The notes under the pieces are model-generated. The model made no database searches. It saw only the letters and a program-made list of their open reading frames with translations, and was not told the DNA's origin. Both the position numbers and the translations under genes were made by a program. 64,000 nt of DNA, from positions 2,294,001-2,358,000 of the forward strand of contig JAYKYS010000007.1 of NCBI GenBank assembly GCA_036924285.1, read 5' to 3'. The stretch is from Asterella californica (lineage: Eukaryota > Streptophyta > Marchantiopsida > Marchantiales > Aytoniaceae). Position 1 is the first letter of the stretch; every line of letters starts with the position of its first letter. Below are positions 44,691 through 56,209 of this stretch, piece after piece.

Positions 44691-45067
44691 TGTTGGGACT
44701 TCAAGAGGTTCTCAGTCTCTTTGAAATGAAAAACGCGAGAAGAACACAGAAAAGCCTACACTCGTTTCGTGTTCATTCGTTTTGAGTTTGAGCATGGACG
44801 TTTACCGGGACTGTACACGAGATAAATATACAGTGAAAAAGCCCCGTCTACCGTAATTCCTCAGACACCATGGCGACGGGTTACCGGGATTGTTACAGTG
44901 CCCCGGTGGAGATGTTCTTATCCGGATCTCTTTTTCTATTTCCGGTTTTCATAAACGACTCCTTCCGTCCGTTAGCGCTACTTCCTTTCTCTTTTCGGTT
45001 TTTACGAGTCCATGTTTCCGTTTCGCTTCCGCTACACGAAGAAAAAATTCCTCACAGAGCAGACTAC
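44684..45067 (+). repeat. Duplicated segment with a small frame, forward copy
   Basis: It spans GACTTGGGGAGCACCGGAGT to AAAAAATTCCTCACAGAGCA and is repeated inverted at 50866-51277. It carries a 97-residue frame, 44870-45163, whose ATG lies in a good plant context (CACCATGGCG): MATGYRDCYSAPVEMFLSG, then a hydrophobic-aromatic stretch. The duplicated part ends before the frame does. No family is recognised; it may be a gene fragment or mobile-element part. Confidence 0.6.
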
Positions 45068-46411
45068 GTCCGAGAAGAAATGAGCCCAGGTTTCAGATAT
45101 TACTTGATTTACTTTGATTTTCACTTATATCGAATATTTTTCTTTTCTTTTCGTTTATATTAACTTAGTTGATAGTAATAGTGAAGAGTTCACTCCCAGA
45201 AAACTCCATCATGAGAATTTATTTTCTTAATTCGCTTAACTCAACCTATGAATTTAGTGGATAATAGTAGTGAACGTTCACCACAAGAATATTATTCCTC
45301 AGTTCCCTCAACTCTTTTCTTTCACTAAAGTTGTCTAAATAAACTTTTGATTTTTAAAGAAATGTTAGTTACAGAACGGAATGCTCATAGCCAACTACAC
45401 AGTAAGTTCTAGTACACGTTCTAATCACAGACGAATGATAGATCTTTTAGTGCTGAATCTTTTGAGTCTGAAAACATGTCTAGGAAAGTTCTTGCATTAC
45501 GAAAATCAAGAGGACTTCTTTCTGTTTCTTTCTCCATATTCACAATTTAACATGTTAAAAGAGATAGACTCTTGGTGTACAAGAGCTCTTGTACTGAGAG
45601 TAGATAACGTTTAGGAAACAATAAATATTCATTTCTTCGGTATATGAATTCACCTTTTGGGTTACGCAGCGAATTTACAACAAAACCTAAGAGACTGATA
45701 GCATGGGAAATTGCAAGTTTATTTGTGCATTTAGCGTTTACCGTATTATACTTATTATATGAGAATGTGTATGTAAGGGTGATTGGTTGAACAATACCGC
45801 TTTCTCGTTACTTACTTAACGTACTATGTTTTCTTTCTTTTTCTCTCTTGGGGCACTTTGTAGCTCCATGGTAAGCAGTCTGATCAAATTGAAGGCTTTC
45901 TTAGAGAGAGAAATGAGAGAAGATAAGCACCAAGAAGTACTATAACCTCAAAGATATAAAGAAAAATAGGAAAAGTACAAAAAATCATGGAAGTAGAGGG
46001 AAGCCTAAACATAAGTGAATAGTTTACTTTTTGTATTCGATGAAAGAATCTCAATAAGATCAGATCAGATTTCCAAAATGCACCATCATCAAAAAGTAGT
46101 CCCAAGTACAACCCTTAGAAAAATTAATGCATCTTTGAAAAGTTGAGTTGACATCTACCTCATGTGAAAACCAAAATACTGACAAGCCACAAAGTCTTCC
46201 TTTTCTTGTTTCTGTCTTTCCTCTTACAGGTATAGACGTATAGACATGTGTGAAATGAAGGGAAAGAAAAATCGGCAAAAGTTGCAAGGGATAAAGCCCA
46301 AACCCACAATACAATTCTCTCTGCACACACATTAACTTTATTATATGCTTTTCTGAGCACCTGCATATTCACCTTCTCCATCTTCCGATAGAGGAGGCAA
46401 ATATACAGGAG

Positions 46412-46461
46412 TTTAATTTAATACTTAACTTTTTTGCAAGAAGAGTTAGGTATTAAATTAA
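46412..46461. repeat. Hairpin family member 1
   Basis: TTTAATTTAATACTTAAC and GTTAGGTATTAAATTAA are inverted arms around a short loop, similar to 47880-47925, 49434-49485 and 55714-55765. Confidence 0.6.
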
Positions 46462-47879
46462 TCTCAGTGTAAATTAATGTATTAATGAGTATGAATTCTT
46501 GGACTTGTATTTTCTAGAGCGTTGCACTCGAGTCAAGACTTATGGGTTATCTCCTATTCTCCTTTTGTTTCCAGGCATATGTTAACAAATAACTTTTATA
46601 AAATATATTAATTATTTATATATTTTTAGTATATATGTTTTTTAACATATACATATATTCTCGATAACAATAACTGAACAAAAATTCCCCGGAGTTAATC
46701 CAGTATGCATATTAGCTTAGGATGACGCAGATCTCGTCATTTTCAGTCATGAAGATGCAATTTATAGAGAGAGGATGTGCGAGATTGAAATATACTGTAA
46801 CAAACAAATTTCATGCTTATGCAGTTTGATGGTATCATATTCGAACTCTTTAATGTCGGAGCGATATTGTTACGGTATAGTTGTAGTTTAGAGTAATTTT
46901 GTATATCTCGAATTATAAATATATTAGGGTGAGACTCGGTAAATTATTATAAAGATTTTTCTACGATCGTAACTTCGGCTTCACCGTCCGAGTAACTCAC
47001 AGATGGGTAATCCAAATATACATGCTCGATTCACTTCTGGCCGAGGAAAAGAGAAAAACTAAACGTTCCTACAGGCCATAAAATTATCAAGCGCAATTTG
47101 CTTCAGAAGAGTTTAGTCAAAAATTCATTAAACCACAGGGATAAAGACTCAGACTTACACGGAAGATTGCTCGACTGGGTTCTGAACTGCATTTTAGAGA
47201 GCGATCAAGTGTTTTAATTTTACTTTACTAAATTTAAAATACTAAAATTAAAAACCACTTGGTTAACTTGACCTCTGCAGTTACACAAAATCCATAAGAG
47301 AGTAATGTAGACTGAACCTGTCTCTGGTATAAAGTTTATTCCTTTGACTAGTCAAAATATTTATAATATTTATAATTATAATTTATAACCTAACCTTTCC
47401 AAGAGAAAAAAAAGTTCAGAAATGAATAAAGAATGTGTATGTTGTCCTTCTTCCCAACTTGGAAGAGGGTGAATAATATGCATGCTGGACAATAGAGTCC
47501 CACTAGGCATGTACAGTCACGTCAGTTTAGTCATCACTTCAAGTGGTAATGCTCATCCCATGGTTCACCGGACCTTTCTTCTTCCTATTATATATAGGAT
47601 ATATTAAGTTTGCATGTAAACATGTGCATAGATTGTAGTAGCACGTAAGAGTTGGAATGGAGATCATATTATTCTCTATAAACTATTAAACTCCAGGAAT
47701 TCCAAGGATTTGGAGTTTCTGTTACTTTCTTCTTATGTAGATATCGAAGCCAAGGTGACTTGAATTGAAATAAGCCATAGAGGGAGGTGCTAGTCACCAA
47801 CAACTGGAGGGCGGAGTTAACAGTTTTCTTCCTAATTTTCGTCTAACTCTGCTATTGATTAAATAAATTTAGCAAGCTT

Positions 47880-47925
47880 GATTTATTACTTAATCCTTCC
47901 AACTCAAAGGGTTAGGTGATAAATT
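47880..47925. repeat. Hairpin family member 2
   Basis: Arms GATTTATTACTTAATCCTT and AAGGGTTAGGTGATAAATT with a short loop. Confidence 0.6.
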
Positions 47926-49433
47926 AGTGTATTCATTAATGTATTTTTTTGCTCAATAGTCTCTCCCTCTCTTGTATAATGAAGGCAATAATGTAAAGAT
48001 ATTCTGTGCATACAAAGTATTTATTGTAGACCAGATAATTTTAGAGTTATACGTAAATTAAGCATGTGCGAATTTTTTTTGGGATTTCAATCCACACTTT
48101 AATTCATAGCAAGCATTGACTGCACAGATACTAATCTTATCCACATCCACTTCCAATGAACGCACACTATTTAAACCCAGCTTAAATATATGGTGATCTT
48201 TTTGCACTTATTATATTCCGTAAGTACCTCTCGAGAGAACAGCCAGCCATGAAGGGTATGGTGAGATACTTAACCTTTATGGCGTCTTAGTCGAGAGTAG
48301 TCACACCTTGCATATGTTTGTAAGTGTGAACATTTCTTTGATGGAATACAATATTAGAATACATGACGGGTTACCATCTAACTAGAGATAAGAATGACGA
48401 TTATTTCTCAAGAAAATACTCTCAACTCTAGGTAGTTACACGTACATGCGCATAGAAAGGTATTAGTTTTGGATAATCTGGTGTTTTAACTTTTTTGTAT
48501 CAAAAAATTCAAACAACTCGATGGAGCTGAAAGATTTTGATACAATAACTATGTATTACATTTAACGATGACTACGTTGGCGCGATATGACAATAGGGGT
48601 ATCAAAGTTGGAACCTTCTGAATGACTCTGGACCCGGGGATGGAGTTATTGCGAGACCTTTGTGGCTGTTTCTTCTGGGTACTTCTAGAAGAAAACATCA
48701 CGAGTATTTTGCAAACCAATTTTTAGTTTTTTTTGCTTTATTTTTGTAATAGAAAATAAACTATATTCTCAGTATCAAAACTGAAAAAATTAATGAAAAA
48801 TCATAACGTCCATTCACAAATATAACTCAGAATAAATTACAAATCTACACAAAGTTACTGAAGACGAAATTACTTCTTTTCTTTCATTCGTTGACAAATG
48901 TTTCCTCTTAACTTTGACACTCAAAGCTGAAAACAAAACAGCAAAGTGCAACAAAGGCTATCACAATAAACATTAAATGGGAAGATTCTTTCTGCCACTT
49001 AGGTTCGGCCGGCAATGGAAGTCTTCATGAGCTTCCCCTGAGTTCCACCTTGACAGAAATTGCTATCGTTGTTGTGTTATTATTGGTTATATTAAGACTA
49101 ATTTTTATAATGATTATATATTGCGATGAACAAAATGATTTTGTAAATTTGTGTCTTTAGTATGCCGAACTTTCTACCAAAGAAACATCACGTGACAGAA
49201 TATTGACAACCCTTAAAAACCCATGGAATGAAAGTAAAGCACTAGAAGGAGAATTTTCAACAACCATCGACCAAACGAGTTCTCAAGTTAAAATATTAGA
49301 GTGCAAAAAGACCATCTAATCCTCGAAGACAATAATAAGTGTTACAGAAAAACTCAATCTCTTATTCGTTTTCTGCTCGTGAGTATTTACATGCATCCAT
49401 GTATATTTTTCACCTCCTCCAAATATAACAGGG

Positions 49434-49485
49434 TTTAATTTATTACATAACCCTTCCGTTGAGAAGGGTTAGGCAATAAATTTAA
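49434..49485. repeat. Hairpin family member 3 (left arm)
   Basis: TTTAATTTATTACATAACCC and its inverse AAGGGTTAGGCAATAAATTT around CCGTTGAG. The mirrored copy is at 55714-55765. Confidence 0.7.
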
Positions 49486-50080
49486 TGCCTAGCTAAAGCC
49501 TGAATATTTTCCTTGGAGCCCCTCGGATTTATACTGGCAGAAGCGCGTTTTTCATTTCTCTCCTTACGGGTTATGTCGATATCTTCTCACGTCTCTAGGC
49601 TCTTCTAATAATTTAATATATATATATATATATATTGATATTTTAAATTAATTCAATATATATTTTTCAATTAACACTTACGTATTTTTTGATAACCACA
49701 AACGGACAAGAATTCCTTGAAATCTTCTCTTCTACCTCTTCTACCAATTTTAATTGCTGAAACATTGCAGCACTCATGCATGGAATGCTTGAGAATTGCG
49801 CTTCATCTTGAAATCTGGTCACTTACACAGTGAGCCTATTCTCCAACTTTTTATCTCACATAAAAGGAACTTCCAGATTCTATAGCCATCAAAATGGTTC
49901 TCATTTCACGCAATTTGATTGACACAACAGCAAGTTGTGTGCAGTGTTGTTTGGAAATCCAAACACATCATATGACCTAGACAGATGAACTTAAAGCAAC
50001 ACATTTGGCACAGTTCTTTAGCCGCAAATGTCCACGACAGCACCAGCACGGAAAGGTGAGATGAACAAAACGTACCATAC

Positions 50081-50271
50081 CTCGTCACAAAAGATTTCGC
50101 AGGCGATCCCAGAAAATTGGTCAGCGTTTCCTGCAGACCGCCCATGCGCACAATGAGAGCTGCGTGTACAAAGTTCCCATCGCACAATACCTTGAAGGGC
50201 TCCCTGAATCCACAACACGTCTTGTAGAATCGCAAGTGCCTCCTCACTTGCTTCTGCTTCTTCATTCTCAT
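50081..50271 (-). pseudogene. UTP23 exon-1 copy, left arm
   Basis: It has the same 191 bp exon as UTP23, with an intact ATG (50269-50271), frame and GT donor (G|GTATGG), reading MRMKKQKQVRRHLRFYKTC. Val3 of the gene is Met here and a few other residues differ. No exon 2-4 follows, so it cannot encode UTP23. If transcribed, it gives a truncated product of the first ~64 residues plus an intron tail. Confidence 0.85.
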
Positions 50272-50834
50272 CTTCTTCTACCTCCAAAACTTCTTTCACT
50301 TTTCTCTCTACTCGCTTCTCCGTCTCTCGATGAGTCCTGCAATCGCTGCAGCGCAAACTCTCGACAACTCTCGTCCGCTGAAGCCCAGCAAAACACTAAA
50401 CCCTAAAGCCTGCATCAAACGCTTGACTCCAGCGACACGTGAAACTCAGAAATAGAACATCGGAACATCGTCCTGACGACATCATTCTGGAATCCAGGGT
50501 AAAGCACGCGACGCGGGAGCTCCTTCGCTACACGAAGAAAAAATTCCTCACAGAGCAGACTAAAAATTCCTCACAGATCGAATTCAGAAAAGCGTTCCTA
50601 TGGAGATGCCGAGACCATCTGTCGCCGTCGCATGAACACCTCGAGCACCGACGGTGAAGATCACGATGTCGTAGCGAGTTTTCGCCTTCCAAATCAGTCG
50701 GCAGAATGTAACAGCAGAACGGCGCACCATGAACAGAAGCGTAATGAGCCCCACAACAATAACGATTTTTTATTGCGACGACGCCAAAAGAGCTCCCGCT
50801 CTTTTTGCGGGAAAGAACTCCCGCTCTTTCCCGC

Positions 50835-50881
50835 AAAAAATTCCTCACAGAGCTTGACTCTAGCTCTGTGAGGAATTTTTT
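50835..50881. other. Perfect 20 bp hairpin at a head-to-head junction
   Basis: AAAAAATTCCTCACAGAGCT and its exact inverse flank the loop TGACTCT. The arm sequence also occurs at 45044-45062 and 50540-50557, and a decayed form (AGCTCTGTAAGGATTTTTTC) at about 54431. It looks like the end of a small repeat met by its own inverted copy. Confidence 0.8.
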
Positions 50882-51277
50882 CTTCGTGTAGCGGAAGCGA
50901 AAGCGAAACGGAAACATGGACTCGTAAAAAACATGGACTCGTAAAAACCGGAAAGAGAAAGGAAGTAGCGCTAACGGACGGAAGGAGTCGTTTATGAAAA
51001 CCGGAAATAGAAAAAGAGATCCGGATAAGAACATCTCCACCGGGGCACTGTAACAATCCCGGTAACCCGTCGCCATGGTGTCTGAGGAATTACGGTAGAC
51101 GGGGCTTTTTCACTGTATATTTATCTCGTGTACAGTCCCGGTAAACGTCCATGCTCAAACTCAAAACGAATGAACACGAAACGAGTGTAGGCTTTTCTGT
51201 GTTCTTCTCGCGTTTTTCATTTCAAAGAGACTGAGAACCTCGTGAAGTCCCAACACTCCGGTGCTCCCCAAGTCGAG
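50866..51277 (-). repeat. Duplicated segment with a small frame, inverted copy
   Basis: Reverse complement of 44684-45067. It retains the ATG context and MATGYRDCYSAPVEMFLSG, but tandem duplications (TTTTTACGAGTCCATG twice) change the frame downstream, giving a 182-residue frame to 50528. Function unknown. Confidence 0.65.
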
Positions 51278-51284
51278 AGATAGA

Positions 51285-52390
51285 CTTCGCTTTGCATTCA
51301 CGTAGGAGGCCTTATGCACTGAACTAGGATTTGTACTCAACACGCGACTTGTCTGACTGGAAACTTGACAGGGTCTTGAATGTATAGCTAAGTTTCTCAG
51401 CTCGGGTTAAGGAAGTCGAACAGGTCACAAGCGCAGCTTCTTACGTCTGCTCTAGGTATGGTGGTCGTACAAACACGATCCCAGTACCTCAGGTTCATTG
51501 TGACGTCTCCTTTATATGGAGGCCTGAAAAACCATTTCTCACTCCAGGTGATGTTTGTTGAAACGTAGTGAAACTTACATACACTGGAGCATCTATGTCA
51601 TTTATGATCAGTCCAAAGGACCCGAGCTAGTTACCCAAAGTCAATACTACACCTCCGCTGCTGTTTGATCTCATCAACGTAGAGTTTGGATTACGGTACT
51701 AATCCTCCTGGATCCTGCAAAACTGGGTTTTCCGGAGTGTCTGTAAACGCAAAGACGAAAGAAAAACTTCCCTCTCACAGACGGGAGGTTTTTACTCCTA
51801 CTGTACTTCGAATTTAACGTCTCCATGAATCTGCCCTATTCTCGATTGCCACCAGCATTGACCTAACCTACAGCAGGAAGAGATGCTACTTCCGCTAATC
51901 AGATACATCTTTGTGCTCCTCCTGTCCAACTGTCGATGGCTGTTTCCTCCTCCGCCGTACCCTAGACCTTTTTGTCTTCGTCAAAGTGTCGACTCCGTCC
52001 TCTACAGTAGAAACCTGTCATGCACAGACATGTGGACGATGAGATAATACTAAACTCGCTGATAGCAGGGTCACTTTTGGAATTTCCGTGAGAAGGTGGC
52101 CAAGACATGCAGAAAGACTGATCAAGATTTATATCCAGACCAACAAAGATGTATGACTGAACAGAACCACTTAACCCAAATATACCTTACCTTGGTAACC
52201 GATGTAGTAGACTCGACACCGATGTCCTTTTTCTTCTTTTTCATCTGTGACAACGGATTCGGTCCCTGCGTGGACACATACCACTTTGTTATCAAACTGT
52301 CTAGAGTCCATGCTGAAGTAGTTGTTCACATCCCTCCATGACAGAACCTTCTGGTGCAAGTATATCTAACCGCCCGCATCTGACTAAAAG
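51285..52390. other. No gene seen downstream of UTP23
   Basis: About 1.1 kb with no recognisable frame. The 3' UTR of UTP23 should lie near 52100-52395. A search by eye for a further UTP23 exon (a Lys-rich PNPLS-type tail) found none. Confidence 0.45.
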
Positions 52391-52395
52391 ACCCC

Positions 52396-53970
52396 CTAGC
52401 TATAACGGAATGCAACGCTCGACAACTTCTTGACAACCTTAGGCCGCTTCCGCTTTCTTGCCGTTTCCTTCGTGAGTGGCTTCTCCTGCAGAACTGGAAG
52501 GTCTGACTCGCCAGGTGTTTCTTGTGCAGTCCTGGCAGCTTCAGCTTTCAGTCTAGCTCTTTCCTCAATAATCTTTTGTTCCCGTTCAGCCATATGTAAT
52601 CTCTCAACCTCACTAAGGCGGGCATATGCAACCTGTTGTGGAGATGGTGGTTCCATGATAAGACCAGTATTCTGTACAAAAATAATGCCACCTCCCGGGA
52701 CCTGCACAAATGAAGCGAATGATGTGAGTATGTTTCTGCTGAGGAATTTTCTACTGCAGGCAATTTTCTACACCAAGAGAGAATTCTAACACATCATGAT
52801 CGAGATGGTGCCTACGACGTGCATAAGAATTTGATGCACATAGATACAGTTGTAGTGGACACTGCGCATGGCTGTATCAGTCTGCAGTGATGAGACCTAG
52901 AACGTAGTAGAACTGGGAAATGAAGAACATCCAACCTTGCGTATTTCCTTTCGAAGCTCACCATCTTGGGTAGCAACGAAGAAATGCTCCGGATTATTCT
53001 TGCCTATCAAGGTATCCACACATTCGGCTGCTGACACCGTGGGTTCATGGTTACACCTGTGTGATTTGTAATTGCTCAATCAGACTTCCATCATTCCTGA
53101 TCACAAGTCACGGTAGAATGCCTCAATTTGCGTCTTCCTTGACTGCGCATGCCGCACTCTGCCAGTATCGACTAAACACCATAATCGTACGATCAAAGAC
53201 TAACCAAACTGACACAGCCGGAAGAACGTGACCGGTGCCGAAGTGAGCTACCTACTTAGCAATATTAAGACGGCGAGCTGCGAGCACTGTCCCAGAGAAG
53301 TCGTCACCCAGTTTTCTCAGTTCCTGAATCACACACCTGCGCATGGCAGATTGCATCAAGAGTTTTAAGGAACCGAAGTGAAAAGGATAAGCTGGAAAAC
53401 GACGTCCGGACTTTTAAAGCCTACCTTAGAGATCAAACAAATTTACTCGATAAGCACCAAGATAGTACCGCTAGATCTCCACACACAACAGAATAATTTA
53501 TAATAATATCCCTGCTCAAATAATAAAAAATTATAGCACTGAGAAGAGGACCTACGCTGCCGAAGACGCAAACAGCTCAAATGTACGAGGCTTATTGATT
53601 CTAAACGCGTAGAGAATACGGTCGATCCAAGTTTCAAGTATTTTAATTGCTGAAACATTGCAGCACTCGTGCATGGAATGCTTGAGAATTGCGCTTCATC
53701 TTGAAATCTGGTCACTTACACAGTGAGCCTATTCCACGCACGAGCACGGAAAGGTGAGATGAACAAAACGTAACCATACCTCGTCACAAAAGATTTCGCA
53801 GGCGATCCCAGAAAATTAGTCAGCGTTTCCTGCAGAACGCCCATGCGCGCAGTGAGAGCTGCGTGTACAAAGTTCCCATCGCACAATACCTTGAAGGGCT
53901 CCCTGAATCCGCAACACGTCTTGTAGAATCGCAAGTGCCTCCTCACTTGCTTCTGCTTCTTCACTCTCAT
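52396..53970 (-). CDS. UTP23: UTP23-like rRNA-processing factor (PIN-like domain), four exons
   Basis: Exons on the minus strand: 53970-53780, 53336-53256, 53056-52936 and 52701-52396. All junctions are GT-AG and the phases join, giving about 232 residues. Landmarks: MRVKKQKQVRRHLRFYKTC, GFREPFKVLCDGNFVHAAL, LTNFLGSPAKSFVTR|CVIQEL, LGDDFSGTVLAARRLNIA, CNHEPTVSAAECVDTLIG, HFFVATQDGELRKEIRK and GGGIIFVQNTGLIMEPPSPQ. These match the UTP23/FCF1-like PIN family and end in a basic KRKRPK tail. UTP23 acts in the nucleolus in the SSU processome and, in yeast, in release of the snR30 snoRNA during early 18S rRNA maturation. The last ~13 residues after KRKRPK are unlike the family; an AG|GT there could be an unseen splice site. 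Confidence 0.92.
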
Positions 53971-54247
53971 CTTCTTCTACCTCCAAAGCTTCTCACTTTT
54001 CTCTCTACTCGCTTCTCCGTCTCTCGATGAGTCCTGCAATCGCTGCAGCGCAAACTCTCGACAACTCTCGCCCGCTGAAGCCCAGCAAAACACTAAACCC
54101 TAAAGCCTGCATCAAACGCTTGACTCCAGCGACACGTGAAACTCAGAAATAGAACATCGGAACATCGTACTTACGACATCATTCTGGAATCCGAATCCGG
54201 GGTAAAGCACGCGACGCGGGAGCTCCTTTGGCGTCGTCGCAATAAAA
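53639..54247 (-). repeat. UTP23 promoter, exon 1 and part of intron 1 shared with the two arms
   Basis: This is the version attached to exons 2-4, so it is the functional copy. Compared with the arms its intron lacks about 230 bp between TCGTGCG and TGGAATAGGCTC. Homology stops at 53639 inside intron 1. The upstream part to 54247 serves as promoter and 5' UTR; no TATA box was fixed. Confidence 0.75.
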
Positions 54248-54658
54248 AGTCCTGCACGATTAGTTTGAACTCGCTGCGACGAGAGGAGAACGCATCTACC
54301 ATGGATCGCGATAAAGTTATGCTCGAGTAGGAGGATCATCCCTGCCATTTGCTACCGATAGCACCTGTCGGAGCGTTTCTGACATAAGCAATTTCTCGAC
54401 GATATAATGCGGAACACCTTTTTTTATCGTAAAGCTCTGTAAGGATTTTTTCGATAGTATTTTTGAGTATTTTTAGCACTTTATATTTGAGATAGTCGAC
54501 CGATCGTGAAAAGATGATTTAATAAGAGACATTTATTTATTGGTTTTTATGAATAATAATAAACATAATAGAATACTTCATGGAAGTTAATTAACTATAA
54601 TTATACCACTGATTAGTATTGCTAATCTATGCGTAGTGGATCTCACAGCAATCGCGAT
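54248..54658. other. Spacer between divergent UTP23 exon-1 copies
   Basis: About 400 bp, AT-rich toward the right, with a decayed form of the hairpin arm near 54431. No gene is seen. It lies between two head-to-head promoter copies. Confidence 0.4.
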
Positions 54659-54932
54659 CTTTTATTGCGAAGACGCCAAAGGAGCTCCCGCGTCACGTAC
54701 TTTATCCCGGATTCCAGAATGATGTCGTCAGGACGATGTTCCGATGTTCTATTTCTGAGTTTCACGTGTCGCTGGAGTCAAGCGTTTGATGCAGGCTTTA
54801 GGGTTTAGTGTTTTGCTGGACTTCAGCGGGCGAGAGTTGTCGAGAGTTTGCGCTGCAGCGATTGCAGGACTCATCGAGAGACGGAGAAGCGAGTAGAGAG
54901 AAAAGTGAAAGAAGCTTTGGAGGTAGAAGAAG

Positions 54933-55123
54933 ATGAGAGTGAAGAAGCAGAAGCAAGTGAGGAGGCACTTGCGATTCTACAAGACGTGTTGCGGATTCAG
55001 GGAGCCCTTCAAGGTATTGTGCGATGGGAACTTTGTACATGCAACTCTCACTGTGCGCATGGGCGGTCTACAAGAAACGCTGACCAATTTTCTGGGATCG
55101 CCTGCGAAATCTTTTGTGACGAG
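54933..55123 (+). pseudogene. UTP23 exon-1 copy, right arm
   Basis: A 191 bp exon with intact ATG and donor (GAG|GTATGG), reading MRVKKQKQVRRHLRFYKTC, with Thr for Ala at residue 38 among a few changes. No exons 2-4 follow. It lies on the strand opposite UTP23. Confidence 0.85.
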
Positions 55124-55713
55124 GTATGGTTACGTATTGTTCATCTCACCTTTCCGTGCTGGTGCTGTCGTGGACATTTGCGGCTAAAGAACTGTGCCAA
55201 ATGTGTTGCTTTAAGTTCATCTGTCTAGGTCATACAATGTGTTTGGATTTCCAAACAACACTGCACACAACTTGCTGTTGTGTCAATCAAATTGCGTGAA
55301 ATGAGAACCATTTTGATGGCTATAGAATCTGGAAGTTCCTTTTATGTGAGATAAAAAGTTGGAGAATAGGCTCACTGTGTAAGTGACCAGATTTCAAGAT
55401 GAAGCGCAATTCTCAAGCATTCCATACACGAGTGCTGCAATGTTTCAGCAATTAAAATTGGTAGAAGAGATAGAAGAGAAGATTTCAAGGAATTCTTGTC
55501 CGTTTGTGGTTATCAAAAAATATGTAAGTGTTAATTGAAAAATATATATTGAATTAATTTAAAATATCAATATATATATATATTAAATTATTAAGAGAGC
55601 CTAGAGACGTGAGAAGATACCGACATAACCCGTAAGGAGAGAAATGGAAAACGCGCTTCTGCCAGTATAAATCCGAGGGGCTCCAAGGAAAATATTCAGG
55701 CTTTAGCTTGGCA

Positions 55714-55765
55714 TTAAATTTATTGCCTAACCCTTCCCAACGGAAGGGTTATGTAATAAATTAAA
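55714..55765. repeat. Hairpin family member 4 (right arm)
   Basis: TTAAATTTATTGCCTAACCC and AAGGGTTATGTAATAAATTA; mirror of 49434-49485. Confidence 0.7.
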
Positions 55766-56173
55766 CCCTGTTATATTTGGAGGAAGTGAAAAATATACAT
55801 GGGTGCCTGTAAATAGTCACGAGCAGAAAACGAATAAGAGATTGAGTTTTTCTGTAACACTTATTATTGTCTTCGAGGATTAGGTGGTCTTTTTGCACTC
55901 TAATATTTTAACTTAAGAACTCGTTTGGATGGTTGTTGAAAATTCTCCTTCTAGTGCTTTACTTTCATTCCATGGGTTTTTAAGGGGTGTCAATATTCTG
56001 TCACGTGATGTTTCTTTGGTAGAAAGTTCGGCATACTAAAGACACAAATTTACAAAACCATTTTGTTCATCGCAATATATAATCATTATAAAAATTAGTC
56101 TTAATATAACCAATAATAGCACAACAACGATAGCAATTTCTGTCAAGGTAACATGACAAGGTAATACAAGGTA

Positions 56174-56205
56174 ATAATACTGTCATGCTAATATGACAGT
56201 ATTAT
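56174..56205. other. Perfect 13 bp hairpin beside the right arm
   Basis: ATAATACTGTCAT and its inverse around GCTAAT, 25 bp outside the end of the right arm. Confidence 0.6.
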
Positions 56206-56209
56206 GACT

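Larger units (their letters stand above)
45180..49046. other. AT-rich intergenic DNA, no gene seen
   Basis: About 3.9 kb of AT-rich sequence with short frames only, none with recognisable motifs. It contains two members of a hairpin family (46412-46461, 47880-47925). It may hold 3' regulatory or intergenic sequence of the UTP23 region. Confidence 0.5.
49047..50525 (-). repeat. Left arm of a 7.1 kb inverted duplication carrying UTP23 promoter and exon 1
   Basis: The arm is the reverse complement of 54679-56149 over about 1.47 kb. It comprises UTP23 upstream sequence, exon 1, part of intron 1 (longer than in the real gene by about 230 bp), then AT-rich DNA with a (TA)n tract near 49616-49636 that is absent from the gene itself. 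Outer ends: ACCTTGACAGAAATTGC here and its inverse at 56149. The inner end breaks at CTCCTT/CGCTACACG. Confidence 0.85.
54659..56149 (+). repeat. Right arm of the inverted duplication (UTP23 promoter, exon 1, AT-rich DNA)
   Basis: Inverse of 49047-50525 from 54679 to 56149; the first 20 bp also match the functional copy near 54230-54247. It faces away from UTP23, so the two form a divergent pair. It includes exon 1, long-form intron sequence, a (TA)n tract near 55570 and the mirrored hairpin. Confidence 0.85.

Noticed and set aside
45884..46381. Minus-strand frames in AT-rich DNA (MYLGLLFDDG, MCVQRELYCG)
   Set aside because: No family motif, overlapping phases and a composition typical of non-coding DNA.
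49906..50356. Second-frame products over the UTP23 exon-1 copies (acidic MRCSDCRTHRETEKR frame)
   Set aside because: Overlaps UTP23 exon 1 in another phase and appears in all copies by duplication only.
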